64,000 nucleotides of DNA from Pyxicephalus adspersus (Eukaryota; Chordata; Amphibia; Anura; Pyxicephalidae): assembly GCF_032062135.1 (NCBI RefSeq), contig NC_092863.1:19674303-19738302 (forward strand). Reading direction: 5' to 3'. Below the pieces are notes generated by a model that was given only the letters and a program-made list of their open reading frames with translations, did no database searches and had not been told where the DNA came from. A program made the position numbers and the translations under genes. This document shows, one piece after another, positions 1 to 12,500 of this stretch (the first letter of the stretch is position 1; every line of letters starts with the position of its first letter).

Positions 1-239
1 TACAAGTGTTAGTGGTCAAAAAAGGACACTGTTTGAACCTTTGTACCATCCAGCGGGTGGAACAGTTTGGTTATTGTTATTGCTTATCTTCCTAATATTC
101 GATTATAAATCATTATAGTCAACTAAAACCCCCTGCTGTGTAATCTCTAATCTTTAAACCATTTGTCTTGAATTTAATATTCAGGGGTTTGGCAACCATA
201 TATCCTATGAGTTGTAGGGGAACACCCACCCCATTCTTA

Positions 240-556
240 GGCTACGTACACACTTAGACGATTCTCATCCCATAATCGCCTCAGGGCTGATACCGAGACG
301 AGAATTTGGCGTGTGAACAGCGTTTGTTGTGTGGATGACCATCCTGGTCGATCCACGGACAACAAAAGATCGTAATGAATGTGAAGGGAAGAGAGCGCAG
401 CCGGGTGCCGCTCTGTCGTTCATGCCCCCCTCCTCCATAGAGCAGTATGGTGCTGTATGTACAGTACTCGTTCATGCATCGTTCAGTCTTTTCTTATTGG
501 AAAGGATTGTGAAAGATCCTTTCCAATGACAAATATTGCACCTGTGTACATAGCCT
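240..556. mobile_element. Non-autonomous TIR element (MITE), family A copy 1
   Basis: The left end reads GGCTACGTACACAC and the right end reads as its imperfect complement (GTGTACATAGCC). The interior matches the segment at 62577-62892 in opposite orientation, including a CTCTATGGAG block and a CATTCATCGTT-like block. No coding capacity is seen. The superfamily cannot be assigned from the ends alone. Boundaries are approximate and no target-site duplication was confirmed. Confidence 0.55.
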
Positions 557-3474
557 TACATATTTTGATCTGGAACACCGTATGTTCATCCAATCACTAC
601 ATCCATTTTTTTTGCAGATCTTTGTTTTCAGAAAGTATGTAATATTTTTGGGGGTTAGAAATTTTCAGGCCTAAATTTTGTGCATTTTAGCATGTGTGAG
701 AGCAAAGGTAAAAATTGGTCTTCTTTCCTAATTGTGGTCATCTCATCGCAAGCTTGCCAGAAAGCCTATTCTCATTAAAAAACACTGTGGTCTCCAATAT
801 TTAACACATCCTAATTTGTCTTTGTAGCAAAAGACTAAGTGATTACCTTAACACAAACTTTTTTACCCAACATAATACTATAATACAGACACACTGCTGC
901 AGTTGATAGATATATTTTATATATCTTATTTTTTGGTCACATAATTGCATAGTTACTTAACATACAGCCTTATATATGTATGTATACAAACATATGTATA
1001 TGTGTAGTATATTGCCATGGGACCTTTGCAGAAGTTTCCATGTTGCTCTTTAGGCGCTAAATAACCTCTTTTATAGTACTCACTTCATGGATGTTATTGG
1101 AGTACAAAAATATTGTTCACTTTGATATAATAGGAGAAAATAAAAGTCATAAAGTCATGCATACATGTTAGGGCTAATAAAAAGATGTCTCCTGGCTGGT
1201 TGGTGTTGTGATAAAGAATAATCAATAATAATAACAGTAACAATCTAAAATGACTAATCCATCATGGATTTAAAAGTTAAAACTCGTCGGTTATAACCAA
1301 CAAGGTCAACTGAAAAAGGGCCGGACAACTGCAAATTGACAGCGCAAGACTCTGCAAACACACAATGGATTCAGTATATGATTTTTATGACTGTTCCTTT
1401 GGCTTTCTAAACTAATTGTGGAATAAATTAGGCATTCCCAGTAATTTACTATTTACATTGTTTATGAAAATTTAAAATGATATATGTGTAGCTGTTATAA
1501 AATACTTTTTTTAAAAATTAGTTTTACATAAAGTGTTAAACTCCACCAAATTAGTAAATTTATCCCCGCTACTAGGCAGCATTACAATCCATTTGATCCA
1601 ACATTGCAATCCAATAGCATTTTTAAAACATGTCATATTGCATTGCAATGTTTTAGGTCTATTTAATCTTTCCATAGCCTATTACAACAATTTAAACTCT
1701 ACAATGTGCACTTTATATTTTAATGTACAACTCCTAAACCAAGTTGGGCAGGAAGACACAAGCCAATCAAAAACCTCTCCGGTAGGAGGAAATAAAAAGA
1801 AAATGTGATATTCTTGTTTTCCATAGCCTTATCTATCAGGATACAACCATGTGACCATCAATATACATTAGTTGATAATGTAATGGTCAAGAAAAATTAC
1901 ACGACATGATGATATTTAAAAAGGGTCAGAAGACCCATAACACTACACTAATATTATAGGACTGATTGCACCAATATACCCTTTACACTGGTACCTGATT
2001 GGGATGTTAGATTAATGAACTGTATAAATAACTAAAAGCTGGAGAAAAAATTAAACTTTTGATTTGTGATAATTTTATGCCTTGTACTTAATGTACCTGA
2101 ATAGTAAGTCTGGTCACTGTAAGGTTTGAAAGAATATTTGAGGAGTCTAGTATGGAAAATAGATTTGTTAAGTTTGACATAGATCAAGGATATATAATGA
2201 AGCTCTGCAGCTCCCACAGTGTGATGTGGAACTGATTTATAAAGACTGTGGGTGCTAGTTGTAACCTTAGAAATGGGATACAGTATCTTCAATTCATTTA
2301 GTCACCTTCTATTAAAAACCACAGGTATCTAATTGGTTCATGGATCCTCTAGGTTCACTGGCAGATCTTCATTGTGTTTCAGTAGGAGGTGGTTGACCAT
2401 ACTTGGACTTTAGGAGCTGAAGTTGCCTACTGTAACTTTAGGTTTATTTTAATATATTGGGTAAAGGTCTCCCACTAGAACACACAAAGGATCCAGCCAG
2501 AGGACCAAATCTGCGTCTCATGTAAATATACATACACATAACTATACGGTTATTCCAGTGGGTTAATAATAAAGACTAATAATATCCTGTTCTTACGCAC
2601 CTTGTTACTTTTGGCTGTTGAAAGAGAAAACTAAATTTTAAAAGCCACCCGAATTACCGGAAAACGTGGGCTGCATCAGCAATTGGAAGAGACTGCTGAC
2701 ACTACTGTGGTAAAAGTTAACAGTGATGCATGCATTATTTATGAGGTAGGATCCAACCTTTCAGGGTCCATTCCTGAATATCAGGAAATTTGGAGCCCCC
2801 AAGTGTATTATAGGTAATACACTAAACATTTTTTTTTGCAGCAAATAAAAACAAAAATAAAAAGTTTTGTATTGACAACCAATATTTCATTTTTTCAATC
2901 AGACATGTCCGATTTACCTAATATACAGCCAGTTTTGAAAAGTATCAAAATACCCAGCAGTGTTGTCACAGACCCACAAGGTGATGCTCCTTTATCAACT
3001 ATTCAGGCTATCCTGCAGTGTTGTTTTTTCATCCCAGCCACTAAGAAGCTGACAAACCATGGCATCCTGCCTATTGGCAGAGCCGCACTCTCTGTAGCAA
3101 GCTGTGGTTACAGGTATTGCTCTGTGAGCCTGCTGATTAATAGATGCCATCACTCAGTGTCCAGCTGGAGGGTGCTGCTCCCCCCCAAGCACTGAGATAA
3201 CGAGCAGCCAGAATAATGAGCAGTGACAGGTCACTCGTCATTCTGATGGGATGTAATTAGAAAGCCAAGAAGAGGGGAAAGGTGCACATCTCGCACTGCG
3301 GTAATATGAAAAAGTGGGGATGGAGATGGAATGTGTCATCCTCAGGATGGAAAGATAAAGGGGGTGCATTGCAGATTCAAAGGACAGCTCTTTAAAGACA
3401 GGACAATGTAACGGACGCCATAAAATCAAGATATTTTAATCTATGAACCAATCCAGAAATCATAATACAAAAGG
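557..3474. other. Intergenic DNA downstream of CDK5RAP3
   Basis: AT-rich sequence with no recognisable exon, RNA gene or well-bounded repeat. Open frames here, such as 2836-3195 (+), lack family resemblance. In human the neighbour on this side is COPZ2, but no COPZ2 exon or miR-152-like hairpin was recognised. A variant polyadenylation hexamer for the minus-strand gene (ATTAAA as read on minus, TTTAAT at 3435-3440 on plus) lies about 35 bases past the CDK5RAP3 stop and could end its transcript. Confidence 0.5.
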
Positions 3475-3540
3475 TCAAAGTCCAGTGCCAATTAGTTTTA
3501 CGGGGCGATTGTTATACCTCTTCGAGAGTTCGGCTTCAAT
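3475..3540 (-). CDS. CDK5RAP3: CDK5RAP3 exon 14, native C-terminus and stop
   Basis: Encodes [21 protein letters not shown] then TGA, against human IEADISKRYSGRPVNLMGTSL. Acceptor TTGCAG. The conservation past the upstream TAG argues that this exon was under selection until recently, or that the TAG is not real. Confidence 0.93.
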   Translation of the reverse strand: MEAELSKRYNNRPVKLIGTGL

Positions 3541-6500
3541 CTGCAACAAAATGGAAGCACATGACATAAGACAATTCGATCTGAAATGTTATTGTCACAT
3601 CTTCTAATTTTATGGTTACCCTTTCACACACTTATCAGAATTCACCTGTTTCTGAAGTTCACGGCTTCTCTACTGAAGGAGTTGCAGCTTAGGCTCTAGG
3701 CTCTCTCTCTCTTCCTGTGTCGACTTTCCTCTCTCCAGCCATGCTTCCCTCTTTCTTTCCAGGAGTTCGGCTTGCCTGAGTCGTTGCCGTAATAGATCGG
3801 TAACTCTATCCACATACCTGGAATAGATATTACAAGAGCATAAGTCATGCTTAGTTTTGTCATGATGACAATGAGTTACTACATTTTACTTAAGGGAAAT
3901 CATTCAACAGAGAAATTCAAACAAAAATATAGAAAAATGTTTCACAAGCTGAACCTCTGGCTCTGAATATGCAGATCCATTCTGGTTTTGTTGTATATTT
4001 GTTCTTCAACTGTTTAGTGTCTCAAACTGCTAAAACCAGAGAATCAATGATCAGTATGACAGCGAAGAAACTAGCATTTATAAAAGAAAAAAATGATAAT
4101 GGCATACATCTACAAACACATAAATCTACTTCACCGAAGATGATTATTTTTGCATGAAAAGCATTTTGGTGCCCATAAGAACATTCCAAACATTCCATCC
4201 AAAGAGCATATGTTACTTTTCTAGTGCAGATCTGAAAAATAATAGAATCCTACTGGTTGTTTTGGGTTACACAACCACTACCTTTTTAATGGTTCGCATA
4301 CACTTAGCCTTTACTTTATAAAAAAAAAAAATAAAAAAATCTGTTACCAATACAACATAGAACTGCTGTACAGTTTACATACAGTAGAACCTCGGTTATC
4401 TGGCATCCACGGGGAATGGCGGATTCCGGATAAGTGTAGTTTTCTCAGGCCATTTAGAAATAGACTTGAATGGGGAGACTTGTCCTCATTCACCTCCAGT
4501 GCTGAATGGCTGAGAAAAGGGAAACCCTGATGATGTTTGAGCCGTCAGTAAAGTTTCCCTTTTCTCAGCCAATCACGGAGCGGAGCAATCAGCGGAACTC
4601 AGCTCTGCTCTCCTGAAAGCTCCACTCTCCTGATTGCTCCTGCAGCCCTAGCAGAGCGAGGAGCAATCAAGAAAGCGGAGCTGGCGGGGAGCTGGTTATC
4701 TGAATTTTCCAGTTATCTGAGTACCGGAGAAAGAACAGTTTGCAAACTGAAAAAACATTAAGATGCAATCAGCCTATGCATTCTTTACAGAATCTCTCTG
4801 CTATAGATCTATAAACTAAGGATTGATAGGGTCATTGTCAAGATAAATAATTTTTGTTGACCAAGGTTTGTTTCCAAGATTCCACTAGGAGCAGACCTAA
4901 TCAATGATGCAAGAAAAAATAAGCTCACACAACAGATCACACTTACCGTGGTGAGGCAAGGATGAGGAAAACATGGCGCATTTTCACATCTGTCAACCGG
5001 GCAATAAGATCTCTGACATCTGCCAACATTGTGACCACTTTCTCCCGAGTCTGTCCCTGTAGAATGACTGGAGCATTATGGAACTGTGTGACTGTGACAA
5101 TGTCAGCGTCACTATCTAGGTCTTGGAGCCACTGAGATAAGAACAGCTCAAGCTTGAATCGCAAGAAAACAAGAATGATGAGAAGGATGTTACTGGGAAA
5201 CCATATTTGTTAGACTAGACTAGATAAAGAAAAAAAACAAAACAATGTAAACAATAACAAGGAATGGTATAAATAATTACAGACTGACTAGTCACCAAAT
5301 ACAACTGAAATGGTATAATTTAAAGCCCAACTAAAGCTGAAATTGGACAAGGAAGATTCTCTGCTCAAATATGTCGATCAATGTAAAATTAAAGTCTCTT
5401 TCTACTATGGGCGTCACATGTTCACACTTAATAGAACCTCAAACCAGATGAATTTAGAGATGAAAGTAAATGAAATGAAAGCCACACAAGCATATTTGAC
5501 CCATAAAACTGGGTATTTATCTATTTGTATTTACTTTTTAGCTCATTTGCTATTGAGTTTGCTCTGTTCACTTCTGGGTTTAGTTGGTCTATAAGTACTG
5601 CCACTTAATCAGGCAAATATTCAGATCTGCAAAAAAGCAATTATTCTCGAATGCTGCGATTTCTTGACAACTTCTTTGTTATCTAAAGAGAAAGCTGCAT
5701 AATCACAGATTCGGTTTGTTACAGTATATTCTCATTGTCTGAGGCTTTCAGCTTCGGTCTGCAGCATTTAATGAGCACAACCTGTGTGTGGTTGTCCCCA
5801 GGGGTATTAAAGGGGCTATTTAAAGAAAAGTCTTCTAGATAAATGTTCTATTCACTTCTCCCCCTTCCTGCAGTGTTGATCACAGTGCTCCAGTCTTTTC
5901 TACTATGGCATTTCTGTTCTTAGTCCTCCATGTAAGCCTTCACTGTCTCCACCTTGTTTAACCTGATGACGTGATCATAATGTGGAGATGACAAAGGCAT
6001 ACGTAGGGTTCTAGGAAAAGAAACCCTGTTCAATATTTCTGCAAGAAAGGGAATATAACGCCTTGTGCAAACATCAGATAGATGTCAGATGAACAAACAA
6101 GCACTCTATCGCCATTCTGTTCAATTGCAATAGTTCCCTCCTCACCTCAGAGCAGTCAGCTTCCTTGTAATATCCCAAACTTTGTCTAGAAATCTGTCAG
6201 ACATCCATGATGGGATGGCTGACAGGCAGCATGAGACCTTATCCAGGACTGAGGGGGACAGGTCAGGGTTGGACAGATAGATTTGAGTGTCATCAGCATA
6301 CAGATGGTACTGTAAGGAGGAGATGAGACTACCGAGTGAGGAGGTGTACAGAGAAAAGAGAACCAGTCCAAGGACTGACCCTTGGGGAACATCAACAGGG
6401 AGGAGAGTGGGTGAGGAGGAATTACCATTGAAAGAAACTTGAAAGGCGCGGTCAGACAGATAGGAAGCAAACCAAGAGAGAGCAGTGTCACAGATACCAA

Positions 6501-9500
6501 TGGAGTGCAAGATTTGTATTGGAAGAGGGTGATCAACAGTGTCAAATGCAGAGGAAAGATCAAGGAGAAGGAGGAGGGTAAAGTTGCCTTGAGACTTAGC
6601 TCTGTGGAGGTAATTGGCCACTTTAGTAAGGGCTGTTTTGGTGGAATGGGCAGCTCGGAAGTCAGACTGGAGAAGGTCAGGTAATTGGGGAGTCTTTTGA
6701 AAACAAGGCGCTCAAGGAGTTTGGAAACATAGAGAAGGGAGATGGGACAGTAGCTAGAAAGTAAGGAGGGGTGTAGGATGTTTGAAAGAGGAGTGGTAGA
6801 TACCAATAGAGAGGAAAAGGTTGAATAGTTCGGTTAGGGCAGGGGCCAGGGTGGAGGAATGGGCACGGAGTAGATCAGAGGGAATTGGGTCAAGCGGACA
6901 TGTAGTAGATGTAGATGATGAGAGAAGAGAGGAGACTTTATCCAGAGTAACAGGGCTGAGGGGGGCCAGTGATGATATACAGGGGGAAGGGATGAATATG
7001 TTTGGAGTGGAGTGGAAATAATTTTGCTTGGCGATAGTGAGCTCTGTGTTAAAGCTTTGTAGCTTAGTTTTGTAGTCCATGAAGTCGGTGGTGAGGCCAG
7101 ATTTGCTCCTGAACAGTCTTTTGAAAATGTTTGGGGTGATTGTTGTGCCAGGCTCGGGGGATGGCAGAGCGGGGGTAGCGGAAGGTGGCAGGGGCAACCT
7201 TATCAAGGGCCAAAGCAGGAGAGTGGTTGAACTGGGTTGCAGCTTTATCTGGGGAGGTGATTTTGGAGAGAGTGGGGGTTAGGGACTTAAGGCAGTTTGA
7301 GAATAGGTTGTGGTCAAGGTTATGGATATCTCTCTTACATTGGCCAAGTGTGGGATGTGGAGGGGGAAAGGAGTTAGATAGGTTGAACGTGATTAGGTTG
7401 TGGTCAGAAAAGGGGAAATGGTGAGTTGTCAAGGTGATTGAGGTTGCAGAGTTTGGAAAATACCAGGTCTAAAGTGTGTCCAGTGATATGTGTGGGGCCA
7501 ATGATGTTCTGTGCGAGTCCAAAGGAGGAGGTGATAGAGAGCAGTTGGGCTGAGGAAGGATGGTTGAGGTCATCCACTGCAAAAATAAAGTCACCAAGGA
7601 TGATGGTGGGCAGGTCATGGAAAAGAATATGTTTGAGCCAAGAGGCAAAGTTGTCCAAAAATTGTGAGACTGGGCCAGGGGGTCGGTGGACAACAGCAAC
7701 ACAAAGGGGTAGGGGGTTGAAAAGACGGACTCACTGGACTTCAAAAGAGGTGCAAATGAGAGAGGGCGGGGTAGGAAGGACTCTGTATGTACAGTTAGGT
7801 GGGAGAATGAGACCCACACCACCCCTACTCTGTTGCCAGGTCTAGGGGTATGTGTGAAGTGCAGGCTTCCATTGGAGAGTGCAGCGGAAGCAGAGTCTGG
7901 AGAAGAGATTTCAGTGAGAGCCAGGAAGTTTAGAGATTCAGAGAGGAGAAGGTTGTGGATAGAGGTTAATTTATTGCCAATATATCTGGCATTCCATAGA
8001 CTGCCAGAGAAAGGGGTGGGAACTTTTAGGTAGTGGGGATAGTATTGAGATTAGGAGGCGGGCTAATGTTGGTGAGAGGGTAGGGAAGAGAGACGCTGTG
8101 AGGGCGACCAGGGTTGGATGAGATGTCACAAGCAAGTAGTAAAAGAGAGAAAAAGTGCAGAAGTACAGACAGAGAAAGCAGGAAAGCGAAGGAGCAAACA
8201 GAGAAGGGGTTAACAGACGGGGGGGGGGAGAGGGAAAAGAGCAAAAGCAAAGAGAGTGCAGGGTGAGCAATACATGGTAACAGGTAATTGTGAGTCATAG
8301 GAGTACATAATGCAGTGCAGGATACTGAAATCCATGCGAGCAGCTCTTGTAATATGGGTTGTAGTGAAGCTTGTCATCTTGTTGAATTCCAGGAGTGGGA
8401 TAGCAATCAGTCAGTGAGCAGCTTGGTGAAAAAACAGTTCAGGATGGCAGCAGCAGAGGTAGTGTAGGCGTTCAAGTGGTGCAATGATGGTTCAATCCAG
8501 AGGTATGAGGTGGGAGTAGCAGAGTGTAATGGTATCATCAATTTTGTTCCAATTCCTGGTTTAATTCCCTGGATTAATTCTTAAAGCACTTATCATTTAG
8601 CACAGCACCATCTTATTAGGGCCTTTAAAAATAAATATATGATCCTGCACCTTATGGGATCTTAACACCTTCGGCACAATGGTTTAAAAGTTGAATGGTT
8701 GAAAAGGAGAAGAAAATGACAAACACAAAGGGAGAAAATAGGTAGTAAAGGTAGGGCCATTACTGGGGACAGGGGACAACTAAATTGAAGAAGCTTTCAA
8801 TGGTTCATTTCAACAGAATGATATCAGGTTCAAAGGGAAATTCTAGTATATTTCTAGTTAAAATTAAATTTCGGGGTAATATATACATTTTTTATTTATT
8901 GGTAACTTTTACAATCCTAGTGTTTCTCCTTTTTGTTTTTGTATTAAATACATATATATTTAAGGAAGCTACTAGATTTATTTACTGGACCCTATTTTTT
9001 ATCCCCATCTACTACATCATGCATGATAACAATTTTACTTTCCTCATCCATTCAAGTCCCTAGACAGAACTGCTATCCTCTTCCTGAGGTCATTGTTGCT
9101 GCATGCTCACATCCATTACAAAAATACCCTGCTTCTGGGAAGCCTAAAGTGGAAGAAAGAAGACTCCGTGCTTGAGCCTCAAAAGACTGCAGCATTTTTT
9201 TGTTTTTTATATAGGAAGGTTATTATCCCAAAGATCACATGTGAATCCTATTACACTGGAATAGTCACATAAAAGAGAAATAAAGTACTGATAACTCACC
9301 TCCATGAGTTCATCTACAAACTGGTTTCGGGTCTCTGTATTTTCCAGAATTGTGAGAGCATCAGTCCCTCGTGCTACACCTGGGGGTACTGAGACAATGA
9401 AAACCTTCAGTCATCAAAGAGGAAAGATTTCAATGGCATGTAAGATTTATAGCATAAAGGTCCTAAAACATTCTACCTCTTAAGTCTTTATGATCATTTA

Positions 9501-12500
9501 TTTTTAACAAGGATTAAAAGGTGCCTACAAGATTTAAACAGTAGCAAGCTGTGCACCATCAAATCAATCAAGCTATCTTTAAACAAAAGTCATAAACCAT
9601 GCACAATATTTAAACGTGCTTCATTTTGACTGTAGAGTGGAACACATGAGGAGCTTATCTATGGAGAAAAAAAAGAATCTTCCAAAAAATCTGCTTGTCA
9701 ATCACTTTGTACCTAAGATTTAGAAAGAACATGCCATAAAGTGCTTAGAGACTTATGAAACATAAATATATGTATAAGTAAAACATTCATATATGTCTAC
9801 AGGCACCTTAAGCACAATAATAGGCTGAAAGGGAAAGGCATTATCTAGTATTAATCTAGAAGTACCATAAGTACCATACCGTTCAAGAACTCCACAAATA
9901 ATGGTGCATATAAAACTGCAAAACAAGTACTTCTATATTTCTATTTTAATCTGTACAAATTGTAATTTTCTAAAAAAAACTTTTAACACAAATTTAACAC
10001 AGTATGGCAACCTGGAGGTGGTCTGTACACTATGAACCTGATTTATTAAAGCTCTACAAGGTTGGAAAGGATACACTTTCTTCAGTGAAGCTGCATGATC
10101 CAGCAAACATGGAATGCATCTGGCCCAGAATACAAAACATTTGCTAGCAAATAGCAGATGACTTGGAAGAAATCTGTTCCAGGTTTGCTGGATCACCCAG
10201 CTTCACTGATGAAAGTGGATCCTCTCCAGCCTTGGGGAGCTTTAATACATTAGGCCCTATTAGTACAGTTGGTGTACACTGTTGGAAAGCTTCCACAAAT
10301 GTCCAGCTTGGATGACCGACCTACTGATTATGTTTAAATCTGCACTAATATACAATTTATATGTAAGCAACAAATGCAATATAAACTTCAGTTTTGCCGA
10401 GATACTTCCTACAGGTTAACTACTCCTGGAGATGCACTTCACCTTTCCTCATCATAACACTAACAGTGCACAGATGGGTTATAATGAACCAAAACAGCTC
10501 ATCCAGGAATCAGTTAGCAAAGGACATGGTCAAACAGGTTATAGGTTTATACAGGAAAGGGGTAGAACACTGCAACAAAGTTAATTAAAATGCTTGCAAA
10601 CCTTACATAGATCACTCCGAGGGGGCGGTTTTTCTCATATAACTAAGTTACCATTGTGACTTACTATTGTAACTAGTTACAATGAAAATGACAACCTGCT
10701 TGCTAACTCTTAATGTATTTTACTACAACATCTAGTAAGGAAGCACAAGGTGGCAATGCTAGTAAAACCATATGATAAGCTCACTTAGAGCTTTTACGAA
10801 GAGTAAAATGTATCTTGTGACTGATGTCTGATATGATGGAATAATTTTTACATATGCAAGTGCATTTGAGGAAGGGCAAAGCATTCACTTTAATATGAAA
10901 AGATTATGTTCAATATATTTAATATTATTATTTAGTATTTATGTAGCGAAAACATATTATGTAGCACTGTACAATAAATAGAGGATTTAGAGAACAGATG
11001 CAGTAAATCAGTGGTTCACAACCATTTGGAGCTCATGGACCACTAAATCTATTTAGTCTGGACTGCGCATGCGCAGGGAGTGGTGTGTCACTCAAAGGGG
11101 AAGAAACTTCCACCAGAGTGACGTCATGATGCCAAAACCCGCCCACTCTCCCATCGCAGGTCTGAGGGCCTGCAATTCATACAGGGGTCATGGTCTGCGG
11201 CTCTGGCACCCCCCAAGTGGGGTCCATCTTCTGACCCCGCTGGGGTGCGCACAGGCCAGAGGCACAGACCACCGCTGCTCACAGCCCAGCTGTCAGACTG
11301 GGGGTTGGGGACCCCTGCAGTAAATGATTGTTCCCTAAACAAATGAGACAGAGTCTTCAGTATTCAGGTCAATTAATCCTCCCTGTAAATTGTAATAGTT
11401 AGATCTACAGCTTACCATCATGACCAGTTTCCACAACAGAGATGTTTTCGGCAGGAGTAGTTTCACCAATGTCCCAGACAATACCATCTGCACCTGGAGC
11501 CTAAAATATACAATACATGTTCACATAATTTCTTGGCATGTCAATGAAAGCAAAATGATGATGTGCTCTAGCAATACATAAGCAAAAATTAAATAAAATT
11601 TATATAGAAATTTATATATAAACAAGGATGCAACAAGTTGTGCAAGTAAGTTATAATTTTAAAAAAATGTGTGGGCAGATTTTATTCTTCAATTCGAAAG
11701 CATGCCTAACCCCTTCATGCCTGACTCTGTTATAAATATTGATCAGCTGGCAGGTCTCAAACTTGGCTATCATTCCAGGTATTTCCCTAGTGCATGTATT
11801 TTAAATTACAGTGATTACTTAACCTAAACTCAATGTTTAGTAAATCTCACATTCGTTGCTTTATTAGTATGCCCCACAGTTCTAACATTAGGCTGCATGT
11901 CAAGCCAAAAGGTTCTTTTTGTTTTGAGAGAAAAGAAGGATAAAAATTCTTTTGGGGCATTTACTCCATTCTGGAGATTTACACTTTATGTCCTGATGAT
12001 TTTCACTTTTTTTTTTTGTTTGTGTTGCTGGAGGAGAGTTCTCCACACTTTCTATCTGGTCAAATGTTGCTAGTAGGAAGAAAGAAATAGTAACTCTCTC
12101 TAACCTAACCAAAAAAGTAGAAACATAGGATTTCTGTATTTACCAATAATTTAGTGATATGGACTTCATTAGGGGTGCAGGAAGTCCTAAACTTCTGAGT
12201 TATACTGCCACCCACAGGGAGATTGGAAACTTTTAAATCCCTCCCTTGATTGATGGGACTGCCTGCAACTAAAAAAGCCACCCCATATCTTACAGCAGAA
12301 TAAAGGGTAAAATATTAAAACCTGCCAGTATGTAAGCGATTTTATAGGTCTCTTGTACCAAAACACAATTTTCCTTAGTTAGAGCCTTTTTTCAATCCCC
12401 ACATATACATAATACAGTACTAGCAAGTTAGGCCAAGGGGGAAGAATAAATATGTATTACATCACCAGTACATACCGAAAAGGAGCAGCAGGAAGACTCT

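Larger units (their letters stand above)
6136..8600 (-). mobile_element. L2-type LINE relic, 3'-truncated, in CDK5RAP3 intron 11
   Basis: Minus-strand fragments of one pol ORF occur in order. A leader with [14 protein letters not shown] is near 8100-8140. An APE-type endonuclease piece at 7404-7658 carries ILGDF and [18 protein letters not shown] is near 7064-7432. Reverse transcriptase pieces at 6142-6806 carry [28 protein letters not shown] and YADDTQIYL. Frameshifts and stops break it, so it is not active. It matches the copy at 53490-55965 including its 5' end, but lacks the 3' UTR and tail. Confidence 0.85.

Noticed and set aside
2836..3195. 119-codon plus-strand open frame
   Set aside because: Low-complexity AT-rich start, no family resemblance, no supported splice sites; likely chance.
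1..3474. COPZ2 exons or miR-152 expected by synteny
   Set aside because: Looked for the miR-152 mature sequence and for COPZ2-like exons; neither was seen, so they presumably lie further left.
6439..8033. Plus-strand open frames across the L2 relic
   Set aside because: They are antisense shadows of the minus-strand endonuclease and RT frames.
11069..11342. Open frames on both strands in the GC-rich segment
   Set aside because: They lie wholly inside a hAT MITE and are by-products of its GC content.
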